From Microbacterium sp. BLY (GTDB lineage: Bacteria; Actinomycetota; Actinomycetes; Actinomycetales; Microbacteriaceae), in contig NZ_JAGKSR010000001.1 in assembly GCF_017939615.1 (NCBI RefSeq), positions 2,170,001 through 2,234,000 of the forward strand: a stretch of DNA of 64,000 nucleotides, written 5' to 3'. Below are positions 41,269 through 49,384 of the stretch, piece after piece (the first letter of the stretch is position 1; the number at the start of each line of letters is the position of its first letter). The translations under genes were made by a program, and so were the position numbers. The notes beneath the pieces are model-generated. The model was not told where the DNA came from. It did no database searches and worked only from the letters and a program-made list of their open reading frames with translations.

Positions 41269-42729
41269 ATGGCTTCTGCCGCGCCCGCCAAGACCCGTAC
41301 CGAGACCGATTCGCTGGGGAGTATGGAGATCCCCGTCGACGCGTACTGGGGGATCCACACCGCCCGCGCCGACGCGAACTTCCCCATCTCCAAGCGCCCC
41401 ATCTCGGTGTATCCCGACCTGGTGATCGCGCTGGCGATGGTGAAGCAGGCCAGCGCCAGGGCCAACCGGGAGATCGGGGTGCTCGACCCCGAGCGTGCCG
41501 ACCTCATCGACCGGGCGGCGCAGCGCGTGATCGACGGCGAGTTCCACGACCAGTTCACGGTCGGCGTGATCCAGGGTGGCGCCGGTACCTCGACGAACAT
41601 GAACGCGAACGAGGTCATCACCAACATCGCGCTCGAGCTCGCGGGACGGGAGAAGGGCGACTACGCCTTCCTCTCGCCGATCGACCACACGAACCGCAGC
41701 CAGTCGACGAACGACGTCTACCCGACGGCTGTCAAGATCGGCCTCTCGCTGACCCTGCGGTCGCTGCTCGACGAGCTGGACGCGCTGCGCGTGGCCTTCC
41801 TCGGCAAGGCGGGGGAGTTCCACGACATCCTCAAGGTCGGCCGCACCCAGCTGCAGGACGCCGTGCCCATGACCCTCGGGCAGGAGTTCCACGGCTTCGC
41901 GACCACGTTGGGGGAGGACCACAGTCGTCTCACCGAGAACGCGTCCCTCATGTTCGAGATCAACATGGGGGCGACCGCGATCGGCACCGGCATCACGACG
42001 CACCCTGACTACGCGCCCGCCGTGCTGAAGCACCTGCGCGAGATCACCGGTCTCGACCTCGAGACGGCCACCGACCTGGTGGAGTCGACGAGCGACACCG
42101 GTGCGTTCATGTCGTTCTCGTCGTCGCTCAAGCGCAACGCGATCAAGCTCTCGAAGATCTGCAACGACCTCCGGCTGCTCTCGTCCGGTCCCCAGGCCGG
42201 TCTCGGCGAGATCAACCTCCCGGCGCGGCAGGCGGGTTCCAGCATCATGCCCGGCAAGGTCAACCCCGTGATCCCTGAGGTCGTGAACCAGGTGGCCTTC
42301 GCCGTCGTCGGGGCCGACACGACCGTCACCATGGCGGTCGAGGGCGGACAGCTGCAGCTCAACGCGTTCGAGCCCGTCATCGCGCACTCGATCTTCCAGT
42401 CGATCACCTGGATGCGTCAGGCCATGTGGACCCTGCGGGTCAACTGCGTCGAGGGCATCACCGCCAATCGCGACCGCCTGGGTGCGATGGTCGGCGCCTC
42501 CGTCGGCGTGATCACCGCGCTCACCCCCTTCATCGGCTACGCGGCCGCGGCGGCTCTCGCCAAGACCGCGCTGCTGACCAACCGCAACGTCGCCGACCTG
42601 GTGGTCGAGGCCGGTCTGATGTCACGCGACGAGGTCACGAAGCAGCTGTCTCCGGCACGGCTGTCGGGCCTGGAGACGGTGACGGCGGCGATCCCGATCG
42701 TCACGCCGGATGACCTGATCCAGATCTGA
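41269..42729 (+). CDS. aspA: Aspartate ammonia-lyase
   Basis: A 486-residue member of the fumarase/aspartase superfamily, matching aspartase, which deaminates L-aspartate to fumarate. Signatures include GGAGTSTNMNANEVI (about 104-118), DHTNRSQSTNDVYPTA and the mobile-loop GSSIMPGKVNPVIPE (about 324-338). The DAYWGIHTARADANFPIS start is aspartase-like rather than fumarase-like, but fumarase activity cannot be strictly excluded by eye. A GAGG ribosome-binding site lies upstream. A perfect 16-bp terminator stem follows the gene. Confidence 0.9.
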   Translation: MASAAPAKTRTETDSLGSMEIPVDAYWGIHTARADANFPISKRPISVYPDLVIALAMVKQASARANREIGVLDPERADLIDRAAQRVIDGEFHDQFTVGVIQGGAGTSTNMNANEVITNIALELAGREKGDYAFLSPIDHTNRSQSTNDVYPTAVKIGLSLTLRSLLDELDALRVAFLGKAGEFHDILKVGRTQLQDAVPMTLGQEFHGFATTLGEDHSRLTENASLMFEINMGATAIGTGITTHPDYAPAVLKHLREITGLDLETATDLVESTSDTGAFMSFSSSLKRNAIKLSKICNDLRLLSSGPQAGLGEINLPARQAGSSIMPGKVNPVIPEVVNQVAFAVVGADTTVTMAVEGGQLQLNAFEPVIAHSIFQSITWMRQAMWTLRVNCVEGITANRDRLGAMVGASVGVITALTPFIGYAAAAALAKTALLTNRNVADLVVEAGLMSRDEVTKQLSPARLSGLETVTAAIPIVTPDDLIQI

Positions 42730-42745
42730 GAGTCGGTCGGAGACA

Positions 42746-42782
42746 CGAAGGGGACGGGAGCCGAGCGCTCCCGTCCCCTTCG
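42746..42782. terminator. Bidirectional Rho-independent terminator between aspA and the FAH gene
   Basis: A perfect 16-bp stem (42746-42761 with 42767-42782) around a 5-base loop, between two convergent genes, 17 bp past the aspA stop and 12 bp before the end of the FAH gene. No long T-run follows. Confidence 0.85.
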
Positions 42783-42793
42783 TTCGTCCGTGC

Positions 42794-43663
42794 TCAGTCG
42801 AGGATGCGGCAGTGCGTCGTGAGCTCGCCGATCCCGTCGATGCCCACGGTGACGGTCGAGCGGTCGCGGAGGAAGATCTGCGGGTCGCGGGAGTAGCCTG
42901 CGCCACCGGGGCTTCCGGTGGAGATGAGCGTGCCCGGCAGCAGGGTGAGCGACTGGGAGAGGTGGGCGATGAGCTTCGCCACCGAACGCACCATCTGGTC
43001 GGTGCTGGCGTCCTGCACGGTGTGTCCGTCGACGACGGTCCAGATGTGGAGGTCCTGCGGGTCGGCGATCTCGTCGGCGGTCACGGCGAACGGGCCGGTG
43101 GGGGTGAAGCCGTCGAAGGACTTGCACCGCGACCACTGCGCCTCGGAGAACTGGATGTTGCGGGCGGTGATGTCGTTGACGACGGTGTAGCCCCAGACGT
43201 GGGACAGGGCGTCCGCTTCGGGCACGTCCTTCGCCGGGGTGCCGATGAGCACGCCCAGCTCCGCCTCGTAGTCGACGGCCTCGCTGAGGCTGCGCGGCCA
43301 GGAGGTGGTCTGGTCGTGTCCGGTGAGCGAGTTGGGCCACAGGGTGAACACGGTCGGCGCCGCGTCGGTCTTGAGGCCGAGCTCGCTGGAGTGGGCGGCA
43401 TAGTTCAGCCCGACGGCAAGCACGGCGGGCGGAGCGATCACGGCGGAGGCGAAGCCCCAGCCGTTCAGCGGATGACGCGGTGCCGTACCGTCGCGGAGGG
43501 CGGCGCGGAGGTCGTCGAGTCCGGCGTCTCCTCGCTCGATCAGCTGCTGCAGGGTGGCAGGCGCGTCGGACAGGAGATCGGAGACGAGGATGGCGTCCGA
43601 GCCCTCCACGACCGCGAGAACCGCAGCAGAGGAGTCTGGACGGCGCAGGTGAGCGAACCGCAT
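42794..43663 (-). CDS. Fumarylacetoacetate hydrolase family protein
   Basis: A 289-residue FAH-superfamily protein, a group covering acylpyruvases, oxaloacetate decarboxylases and hydratases of aromatic breakdown. The metal-binding acidic residues lie in EAVDYEAELGVLIG and VVNDITARN, with GLNYAAHSSELG near residue 75 and the C-terminal STGSPGGAGYSRDPQIFL. The N-terminal about 70 residues match the small N-terminal domain found in bifunctional members. Exact substrate unknown. The ATG has TAGCGT 6 bases upstream. It is divergent from the PrsW gene and convergent with aspA. Confidence 0.88.
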   Translation of the reverse strand: MRFAHLRRPDSSAAVLAVVEGSDAILVSDLLSDAPATLQQLIERGDAGLDDLRAALRDGTAPRHPLNGWGFASAVIAPPAVLAVGLNYAAHSSELGLKTDAAPTVFTLWPNSLTGHDQTTSWPRSLSEAVDYEAELGVLIGTPAKDVPEADALSHVWGYTVVNDITARNIQFSEAQWSRCKSFDGFTPTGPFAVTADEIADPQDLHIWTVVDGHTVQDASTDQMVRSVAKLIAHLSQSLTLLPGTLISTGSPGGAGYSRDPQIFLRDRSTVTVGIDGIGELTTHCRILD

Positions 43664-43669
43664 GGTTCT

Positions 43670-43675
43670 ACGCTA
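43670..43675 (-). promoter_or_regulatory. Probable -10 element (TAGCGT), leaderless FAH-family gene
   Basis: TAGCGT on the minus strand, 6 bases before the ATG at 43663. Confidence 0.6.
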
Positions 43676-43740
43676 CCGGGTGCGTGCGACCCGTCGGGTG
43701 GAGGAAGCCCCCAGACCCCGGCGCGGATGCTTGTGCCCCA

Positions 43741-43746
43741 TAAGCT
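43741..43746 (+). promoter_or_regulatory. Probable -10 element (TAAGCT), leaderless prsW
   Basis: TAAGCT with 6 bases to the ATG at 43753. Confidence 0.6.
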
Positions 43747-43752
43747 TTGAGC

Positions 43753-45054
43753 ATGACCTTCGGAGGACCGTCCGACCCCCAGCAGCCCGACCGGTACACG
43801 CCCCCGCCGGCATCGCACCCGCAGCCGACCGCGTACTCCGCGGCGCAGTACGCGCAGTCGCCCTATCTGCCCTCGGCCTTCGGCCAGCGGCCGGGCTACG
43901 CGTCGGCCCTCGCCCAGCCGACGCCGTACACACCGCCGGCGCCGGTCGCGCCGTCACCGGCGGAGTCGCTGCCGGCCCTTCCGGTGCCGAACAGGAAGGG
44001 GCGCACGATCTCGCTGTGGCTCTTCGGGTTCCTCGGCTTCCTCCTTCTCGCGCTCATCGGCTACTTCGGCTGGGCGCTCGGACCGACCGCGTCGGTCATC
44101 GGGCTGGTCCTGGCGCTGATCCCGCTCACTATCGTCTTCCTCGGAGTGCGCATGATCGACCGGTGGGAGCCCGAACCCAAGCGGCTCGTGGCGTTCGCCA
44201 TCGCGTGGGGCGCGGTCGCGGCCGTCGGGCTCACTCTCCTCGTCGACATCGGACTCACGATGCTGCTCGGCCTCCGCTCGGAGGAGTTCTCGGCGGTGAT
44301 CCAGGCGCCGATCGTCGAGGAGTTCTGGAAGGGCCTCGGCGTCTTCCTCATCTTCCTCCTCGCGCGCCGGTCCTTCGACGGCCCCGTCGACGGTGTCGTC
44401 TACGGCGCCCTCGTCGGCGCGGGTTTCGCCTTCACCGAGAACATCCAGTACTTCGCCATCAGCCTGATCGAGGGCGGGGGAGAGCAGCTCGGCGCGACCT
44501 TCATCGTGCGGGCGGTGCTGTCCCCGTTCGCGCATGCGATGTTCACCTCCCTGACCGGGTTCGCGATCGGTCTCGTCGCCCGACGGCACTCGTCCGCGGG
44601 CGCGGCGGTCGGCGCGGGTCTGCTCGGGATGCTCGGTGCGATCTTCCTGCACGCGCTCTGGAACGGGTCCGCCACCTTCGCCGACTTCTTCGGTCTGTAC
44701 TTCACGCTGCAGGTGCCGCTGTTCATCGGTTTCATCCTGGGGATCATCGCGCTGCGGAAGGAGGAGGCCCGGCTCACCCGCGATCGGCTGGCGGAGTACG
44801 CGGCCGCCGGGTGGTTCACGCCCGAGGAGGTCACCATGCTCGCCACGCCCACCGGACGCAAGGTCGGACTCGCGTGGGCGGCGCAGCTGCGGGGCGACCG
44901 GCGTCCGCTCATGCGCGAGTTCATCAAGGATGCGACGGCGCTGGCGGCGGTCCGGCAGCGCGCGATCACCGGTCGTGACCCTCTCGCCGTCGATGACGAG
45001 CGGGCGCTGCTCATCCGTACCAGGGCCGTCCGCGCTGCTCTGCTCGCATACTGA
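43753..45054 (+). CDS. PrsW family intramembrane metalloprotease
   Basis: A 433-residue membrane protein. The first about 75 residues are Pro/Gln/Tyr-rich and disordered. A core of about eight hydrophobic helices follows, with the PrsW motifs: EE and K in APIVEEFWKGLG, the FTENIQYF helix, SPFAHAMFTSLTGFAIG with its histidine, and HALWNG. PrsW proteases cut anti-sigma factors in Bacillus, but most actinobacterial members have no known substrate. A cytoplasmic C-terminal domain of about 110 residues follows (LTRDRLAEYAAAGWFTPEEV). I chose ATG at 43753 over an in-frame TTG 6 bases earlier because the -10 spacing fits. Confidence 0.9.
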   Translation: MTFGGPSDPQQPDRYTPPPASHPQPTAYSAAQYAQSPYLPSAFGQRPGYASALAQPTPYTPPAPVAPSPAESLPALPVPNRKGRTISLWLFGFLGFLLLALIGYFGWALGPTASVIGLVLALIPLTIVFLGVRMIDRWEPEPKRLVAFAIAWGAVAAVGLTLLVDIGLTMLLGLRSEEFSAVIQAPIVEEFWKGLGVFLIFLLARRSFDGPVDGVVYGALVGAGFAFTENIQYFAISLIEGGGEQLGATFIVRAVLSPFAHAMFTSLTGFAIGLVARRHSSAGAAVGAGLLGMLGAIFLHALWNGSATFADFFGLYFTLQVPLFIGFILGIIALRKEEARLTRDRLAEYAAAGWFTPEEVTMLATPTGRKVGLAWAAQLRGDRRPLMREFIKDATALAAVRQRAITGRDPLAVDDERALLIRTRAVRAALLAY

Positions 45055-45072
45055 CACGGTGCCCCCGGACAG

Positions 45073-45123
45073 ACTCAGCGCCCGGTGCTGCGGCGATGCC
45101 TGCATGTCTCCCGGGCGCTGAGT
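45073..45123. terminator. Inverted repeat after prsW, possible terminator
   Basis: Perfect 13-bp arms ACTCAGCGCCCGG (45073-45085) and CCGGGCGCTGAGT (45111-45123) around a 25-base loop, starting 19 bp after the prsW stop. No T-run follows. Confidence 0.6.
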
Positions 45124-45224
45124 TGATCTGCCACCAGGGTGCACCCAGGACTTAGGGCCTGTCAAGAGCATCGATGCGTCGGTGTGAGCCGGCGAGGTGT
45201 TCGCTGTGAGCAGGTGCGGTCGCG

Positions 45225-45254
45225 TTGACCGGGCGCTCGGGGGTCCGGTTGGAT
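45225..45254 (+). promoter_or_regulatory. Promoter of the FKBP gene: -35 TTGACC, -10 TTGGAT
   Basis: TTGACC at 45225-45230 and TTGGAT at 45249-45254 with an 18-bp spacer. The -10 ends 6 bases before the ATG, predicting a leaderless transcript with a recognisable -35 element. Confidence 0.65.
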
Positions 45255-45260
45255 GGGACC

Positions 45261-45629
45261 ATGACTGATCGCACAAAGCCCGAGTTCGACGCCCCGACCG
45301 GCCCTGCGCCCGCAGAACTGGTCATCCGCGACATCATCGAGGGTGATGGTGCCGAGGCCAAGCCCGGTGACACCGTGACCGTCCACTACGCCGGTGTGGA
45401 GTTCGAGTCCGGCGAGGAGTTCGACTCGTCGTGGGGGCGCGGGGAGACCATCCAGTTCCCTCTCCGCGGCCTGATCCAGGGATGGCAGGACGGCATCCCC
45501 GGCATGAAGGTCGGCGGTCGTCGCGAGCTGATCATCCCGCCGCACCTCGCCTACGGCCCCGCCGGCGGAGGACACTTCCTCTCCGGGAAGACGCTGATCT
45601 TCATCATCGACCTGGTCGCCGTCGGCTGA
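45261..45629 (+). CDS. Cytoplasmic FKBP-type peptidyl-prolyl isomerase
   Basis: A 122-residue single-domain FKBP that catalyses proline cis-trans isomerisation. It shows TVTVHYAGVEFESGEEFDSSW (about 46-66), FPLRGLIQGWQDGIPGMKVGGRRELIIPPHLAYG and a final TLIFIIDLVAV, the complete FK506-binding fold. It has no signal peptide, unlike the lipoprotein FKBP at 2527-3489. The start is fixed by the promoter spacing. A strong terminator follows at once, so it is monocistronic. Confidence 0.95.
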   Translation: MTDRTKPEFDAPTGPAPAELVIRDIIEGDGAEAKPGDTVTVHYAGVEFESGEEFDSSWGRGETIQFPLRGLIQGWQDGIPGMKVGGRRELIIPPHLAYGPAGGGHFLSGKTLIFIIDLVAVG

Positions 45630-45641
45630 CATCGATGCATC

Positions 45642-45676
45642 GGAGCGCCCCGCACCCTCGTGGTGCGGGGCGCTCC
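45642..45676 (+). terminator. Rho-independent terminator of the FKBP gene
   Basis: A perfect 15-bp stem, GGAGCGCCCCGCACC (45642-45656) with its complement at 45662-45676, and a 5-base loop, followed by TGCGTCTT. Confidence 0.85.
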
Positions 45677-45710
45677 TGCGTCTTCCGACACATTTCCGAT
45701 CAGGTCGGGA

Positions 45711-45730
45711 ATACATGCGAATGAATGTAT
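45711..45730. promoter_or_regulatory. Dyad upstream of the YceI gene, possible operator
   Basis: ATACAT (45711-45716) and ATGTAT (45725-45730) form an inverted repeat of 20 bp overall in an AT-rich stretch about 80 bases before the yceI start; TATGTT overlapping its right arm could be a -10 element. Confidence 0.4.
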
Positions 45731-45808
45731 GTTGTCGGAAGGGTGCCGCGGACGATCGCGGTCCCGTCCCTTCGCCGCCACCGCGGCCGACTTCTCCTGA
45801 GGAGCAAC

Positions 45809-46363
45809 ATGAGCAGCATCGACATCCCCGGCTACCGTCCCGGCACCTGGGTCCTGGACCCTTCGCACAGCGAGGTGACCTTCAGCGTCCGTCACATGAT
45901 GATCTCGAAGGTGCGCGGCACGTTCGGCGTGAAGAGCGCGACGCTCGTCGCCCCGGAGAACCCCCTCGACGCCAAGGTCGAGGCCTCCGTCGACGTGACC
46001 TCGGTCGACACCAAGGACGAGGGTCGTGACCAGCACCTCCGCTCCGCCGACTTCTTCGACACCGAGAACTTCCCGACCATGGACTTCGTGTCGACCGGCG
46101 CTCGCGTCGAGGGCGGCGACTTCCTCGTCGACGGCGACCTGACGATCCGCGGCATCACCAAGCCGGTGACCTTCGAGCTCGACTTCGGTGGCTTCGGCAG
46201 CGACCCGTGGGGCAACTACAAGGCGGGTGCTTCGGCCAAGACCGTCATCAACCGCGAGGACTTCGGCCTCACGTGGAACGCCGCGCTGGAGACCGGTGGC
46301 GTGCTCGTCGGCAAGGACGTCACGATCACGCTCGACCTCCAGGGTGCGCTGCAGCAGGACTGA
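45809..46363 (+). CDS. YceI family lipid-binding protein
   Basis: A 184-residue YceI-family lipocalin-like beta-barrel (IPGYRPGTWVLDPSHSEVTFSVRHMMISKVRGTFG at the start, LTIRGITKPVTFELDFGG and NREDFGLTWNAALETGG in the second half). Relatives bind polyisoprenoid or fatty-acid chains. There is no signal peptide, so it is cytoplasmic, unlike E. coli YceI. The ATG at 45809 follows a CTGAGGAGC ribosome-binding site. The AT-rich dyad upstream suggests dedicated regulation. Confidence 0.92.
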   Translation: MSSIDIPGYRPGTWVLDPSHSEVTFSVRHMMISKVRGTFGVKSATLVAPENPLDAKVEASVDVTSVDTKDEGRDQHLRSADFFDTENFPTMDFVSTGARVEGGDFLVDGDLTIRGITKPVTFELDFGGFGSDPWGNYKAGASAKTVINREDFGLTWNAALETGGVLVGKDVTITLDLQGALQQD

Positions 46364-46392
46364 CGCGCCGACCCTCTCGAACCCCGGGCCCG

Positions 46393-47688
46393 TCAGGGCT
46401 CGGGGTTCTCTGCGTCGTAGGCGCGGAACCGGGGGTGACGCCGCGCCAGCAGCGCCACGAGGGCGATCACGAGGAGGCCGCCGAGCAGCGGCGGGAACCA
46501 GAGGGTCGTCAGCGTCGCGAGTGTCCCGGCGTACAGGGCGCCGACCCGCGGCCCCCCGGCGACGACGACGACGAACAGGCCCTGCAGGCGCCCGCGCATG
46601 GCGTCGGGCACGGCTGCCTGCATCATCGTGTTGCGGTAGATGGAGCTGACGTTGTCCGATGCCCCGGAGAGCGCGAGGGCCGCACAGGCGGCGACGATCA
46701 GCCCGATGTGCGGGCGGTCCTCGCCGGCGGGCGTCGCCGAGAACGCGCCGATGAGGAGGACGATGCCGAACAGCAGGATCGAGGCGCCGTACGCCTCCAC
46801 GGCGCGCGCGATTCCCCGCCCGTGCCACCGGTACTGCACCACGCGTCCGGAGAACAGGCTGGACGAGAAGGTGCCCACCGCGACGGCTGCCGTGAGGATC
46901 CCCGTCGTGAACGCCCCGCCGCCGAGGATGACGGTGCCGAGCGCGGGGAAGAGCACGAGGGGCTGACCGAACGTCATCGCGATGATGTCGATGACGTACT
47001 GCATGCGGATGTTGCTCGCCCGGCGGAGGAAGCGCCAGCCGTCGACGAGCGACGCGAGACCGGGCCGCACGACCTCGCCTTCCGGGCGGAGCGCGGGCAG
47101 CGTCCACAGTCCGAGGAACATCGAGAGCATGAGCACGACGTCGATCGTGTAGGTCCAGCCGTAGCCGGTGAGAGCCACGAGGAGCCCGGCGAGCGCCGGA
47201 CCTGCCATGACGGTGAGGCCGAAGGCGACGCCGTTGAGGGCGGAGGCGGCGGCGAGCAGGTGGCGGGGGATGAGTCGGGGGACGATGGCCGTGCGCGTGG
47301 CCATGCCGACCGAGTTGGCCGCCGAGTTCACGATGCTCAGAGCGTAGAGCCACCAGATCGTCTCCGTGCCGGTCCAGGTGAGTGCGGCGAGCAGGGCGGT
47401 GGAGGCGAAGGTGATCGTCGCGGCGATCAGCGCGACCCGCCTCCGGTCGAAGGCGTCGGCGAGCATCCCGCCGTAGAGGCCGGCGAGGATCATCGGGAGG
47501 AGGCCGGCGACGGCGATCATCGAGACGGCGAACGTGCTGTCGGTCAGGACGAACACATGCAGCATGACGGTGACGATCGTGAGCTGCCCGCCGATGCCGG
47601 CGAGGGTCGAGCCGATCCACATGCGGGCGAACGCGGGACTGGCCGTCAGCGGGGTGAGATCGATCAGATGGCCGCGGCGGGGGGTCAC
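46393..47688 (-). CDS. MFS transporter
   Basis: A 431-residue major facilitator superfamily permease with about twelve hydrophobic helices and the motif-A-like loop [13 protein letters not shown] after helix 2. The pattern resembles the EntS/MefA-type efflux group (DUF894/MFS_3), so drug or siderophore export is a reasonable guess. I placed the start at GTG 47688 because TAGGCT at 47715-47720 appears to be the promoter, which rules out the longer form beginning at 47739. The C-terminus [16 protein letters not shown] is polar. It runs convergent with yceI, 29 bp apart. Confidence 0.85.
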   Translation of the reverse strand: MTPRRGHLIDLTPLTASPAFARMWIGSTLAGIGGQLTIVTVMLHVFVLTDSTFAVSMIAVAGLLPMILAGLYGGMLADAFDRRRVALIAATITFASTALLAALTWTGTETIWWLYALSIVNSAANSVGMATRTAIVPRLIPRHLLAAASALNGVAFGLTVMAGPALAGLLVALTGYGWTYTIDVVLMLSMFLGLWTLPALRPEGEVVRPGLASLVDGWRFLRRASNIRMQYVIDIIAMTFGQPLVLFPALGTVILGGGAFTTGILTAAVAVGTFSSSLFSGRVVQYRWHGRGIARAVEAYGASILLFGIVLLIGAFSATPAGEDRPHIGLIVAACAALALSGASDNVSSIYRNTMMQAAVPDAMRGRLQGLFVVVVAGGPRVGALYAGTLATLTTLWFPPLLGGLLVIALVALLARRHPRFRAYDAENPEP

Positions 47689-47714
47689 GGGGCGGTCTTC
47701 TTCTGCACGGTCCG

Positions 47715-47720
47715 AGCCTA
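47715..47720 (-). promoter_or_regulatory. Possible -10 element (TAGGCT) for the MFS gene
   Basis: TAGGCT on the minus strand, 26 bases before the GTG at 47688, giving a short leader. It would lie inside the longer version of the gene. Confidence 0.45.
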
Positions 47721-47776
47721 GTTGACCGACGATCCTCACCTCGGGCGCCGTGTCCCGGGGTGGCCGTCGAGGCTGG

Positions 47777-47782
47777 TAGACT
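47777..47782 (+). promoter_or_regulatory. Probable -10 element (TAGACT) for rpsO
   Basis: TAGACT with a leader of about 85 bases before rpsO. Such a leader gives room for S15 autoregulation, but I could not identify the pseudoknot by eye. Confidence 0.5.
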
Positions 47783-47873
47783 CGTCAGGTTGCCGTTCGA
47801 TCGGCCGCGGATAAAGAGAGCTCACGCATCAGGCGTCGGGCGCCGCGCAACAAGCAGAGAGGGGATCGAATCT

Positions 47874-48143
47874 ATGGCACTGGAAGCAGACGTCAAGAAG
47901 GCGATCATCGAAGAGTACGCGACGCACCCCGGTGACACCGGATCCCCCGAGGTGCAGGCCGCGATGCTGACGCAGCGCATCAAGGACCTCACCGAGCACC
48001 TGAAGGAGCACAAGCACGACCACCACTCGCGTCGTGGTCTGTTCCTGCTCGTGGGTCAGCGCCGTCGTCTGCTCGGCTACCTCCAGAGCGTCGACATCGA
48101 GCGTTACCGCTCGCTGATCGCACGCCTTGGTCTTCGCCGATAA
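47874..48143 (+). CDS. rpsO: 30S ribosomal protein S15
   Basis: An 89-residue S15, an early 16S rRNA-binding protein of the 30S subunit. The full family pattern is present: [71 protein letters not shown] precedes the ATG. It is followed by a strong terminator. In related actinobacteria it sits next to ribF and pnp; here ribF is 16.6 kb upstream, and pnp is not in the following 16 kb. Confidence 0.99.
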   Translation: MALEADVKKAIIEEYATHPGDTGSPEVQAAMLTQRIKDLTEHLKEHKHDHHSRRGLFLLVGQRRRLLGYLQSVDIERYRSLIARLGLRR

Positions 48144-48185
48144 GGCACCACGGACCCAGCGTTCAATCGCGCAGAACATTCTTGA

Positions 48186-48216
48186 GAAGGCCGCCCCACG
48201 GTGTGGGGCGGCCTTC
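48186..48216 (+). terminator. Rho-independent terminator of rpsO
   Basis: A perfect 14-bp stem (48186-48199 with 48203-48216) around GGT, followed by GTCATGTG. It is placed between convergent rpsO and the oxygenase gene. Confidence 0.85.
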
Positions 48217-48230
48217 GTCATGTGGGGATG

Positions 48231-49235
48231 TCAGGCGTTCGCCTGCACCAGATCGGGGTGGTGGATGGCCGCCACGTCCGGGTGCGCGCGCAGCCGGGAC
48301 TTCATCGCGTTCTCGCCGTAGGTCGCGTGGATCGGGTTGCTCGGGTCCTCGGTCACTCCGGTCGCCTCGGCGGCGAGCTCGGCGGGGAGCTCGAGCAGCG
48401 GCAGTTGCTGATCGAGCGCGGGGTTGAAGAAGAACGGGATCGAGATGCGCTCTTCCGGTGCCCGCGGCGAGATCACACGGTGGTTCGTGGCCTTGAGATA
48501 CCCGCCGGTGGCGTACTCGAGCAGCTCACCGATGTTGACGACGAAGGCGCCGGGCACCGGGGGAGCCGACACCCACTCGCCGTCGCGCTCGACCTGGAGT
48601 CCGCCCTTGCCGGGCTCGACCCAGAGCAGCGTCAGCACGCCGGAGTCCTTGTGCGCGCCGACGCCCTGCTGCGGTTCCGGCTCGTTCGTGCCCGGGTAGC
48701 GCACGATCTTGATCAGGGTCGACGGATCGCGGAAGGGTTCGTCGAAGTACGTCTCGTCCGCACCGAGGGTGAGAGCCCAGGCGCGCAGGAGCTTGCGGGC
48801 GACCTCCGTCAGGGTGTCGTGCCATTCGGTGACGACCTCCTTCAGCTCCGGCTGCGCAGCAGGCCAGAGGTTGGGACCGATGAGGCGGTTGAAGGCGGGG
48901 CCGCCGTCCACCGGCTCGCGCTCGGGGCCGATGTCGATCTGCTCGCGCCAGTCGATCTTGCCCTGCGTGCGTTCCCCGCCGATCCGCGTGTACCCGCGGA
49001 AATGCGGGCTGTTGACGTTCTCGATGGCGAGCTTGTCCTCTTCGGGGAGCGCGAAGAAATCGCGGGCCGCCTGGTGCAGCCGTGCCTCCAGCTCGGGGGA
49101 GACGCCGGTGCCGGTCAGGTAGAAGAAGCCGACGTCGTGGGTGGCCGCGCGGAGGTCGTCGCGGAAGCGCGCCGCGGCCTCGGGGCCGTCGTCGAGCTGG
49201 GACAGGTCGAGGATGGGGAGCGAGAGTTCAGCCAT
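48231..49235 (-). CDS. Isopenicillin N synthase-family 2OG-Fe(II) oxygenase
   Basis: A 334-residue non-heme iron oxygenase with an N-terminal DIOX_N domain (SLPILDLSQLDDG, HDVGFFYLTGTGV) and the 2OG-Fe(II) core. The iron ligands are His and Asp in VGAHKDSGVLTLLW and His in TNHRVISP, with the Arg-x-Ser pair in ERISIPFFFNP that holds 2-oxoglutarate. No NRPS or beta-lactam gene is nearby, so antibiotic synthesis is not implied; similar proteins occur widely with unknown substrates. The ATG has TAGCCT 6 bases upstream. Confidence 0.9.
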   Translation of the reverse strand: MAELSLPILDLSQLDDGPEAAARFRDDLRAATHDVGFFYLTGTGVSPELEARLHQAARDFFALPEEDKLAIENVNSPHFRGYTRIGGERTQGKIDWREQIDIGPEREPVDGGPAFNRLIGPNLWPAAQPELKEVVTEWHDTLTEVARKLLRAWALTLGADETYFDEPFRDPSTLIKIVRYPGTNEPEPQQGVGAHKDSGVLTLLWVEPGKGGLQVERDGEWVSAPPVPGAFVVNIGELLEYATGGYLKATNHRVISPRAPEERISIPFFFNPALDQQLPLLELPAELAAEATGVTEDPSNPIHATYGENAMKSRLRAHPDVAAIHHPDLVQANA

Positions 49236-49241
49236 GGACCG

Positions 49242-49247
49242 AGGCTA
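49242..49247 (-). promoter_or_regulatory. Probable -10 element (TAGCCT), leaderless oxygenase gene
   Basis: TAGCCT on the minus strand with 6 bases to the ATG at 49235. Confidence 0.65.
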
Positions 49248-49328
49248 TGCCGGGTTGCGCACCCGCGATTCCTCTGTTGCACTCCATTACTTCCGTCGAT
49301 GGTGGCGGGAAGGAGATCGCGGCGGTGC

Positions 49329-49358
49329 TAGAGTCTCGTGGGTAAGGGATGCCTTACC
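49329..49358 (+). promoter_or_regulatory. efe promoter with iron-box-like palindrome
   Basis: A TAGAGT -10 element (49329-49334) is followed by GGTAAGG-GATG-CCTTACC (49341-49358), an inverted repeat with perfect 7-bp arms covering the predicted transcription start. It resembles a DtxR/IdeR iron box (TTAGGTTAGSCTAACCTAA) in core and size, and sits before an iron-uptake operon, so iron-dependent repression is the likely role. Confidence 0.7.
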
Positions 49359-49384
49359 TCAGTTCCTGTCAGAGAGTGTCTCCC

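Noticed and set aside
47689..47739. Longer start of the MFS gene at 47739
   Set aside because: A TAGGCT promoter element lies inside that extension, and the extra residues are polar and not typical of the family.
47760..47873. An N-terminal extension of rpsO
   Set aside because: The extension overlaps the probable promoter TAGACT and is absent from the S15 family. The ATG at 47874 has a good ribosome-binding site.
48226..48243. CAGGC/GCCTG palindrome at the end of the oxygenase gene as another repeat array
   Set aside because: It lies in codons of the oxygenase C-terminus, with a 4-base gap instead of 15-17 and no 18-bp neighbours. GCC-TGA gene ends produce isolated GCCTG often.
48231..49235. 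Isopenicillin N synthase name implying beta-lactam production
   Set aside because: Only the oxygenase fold is shown. No NRPS, acyltransferase or resistance gene of such a pathway is near.
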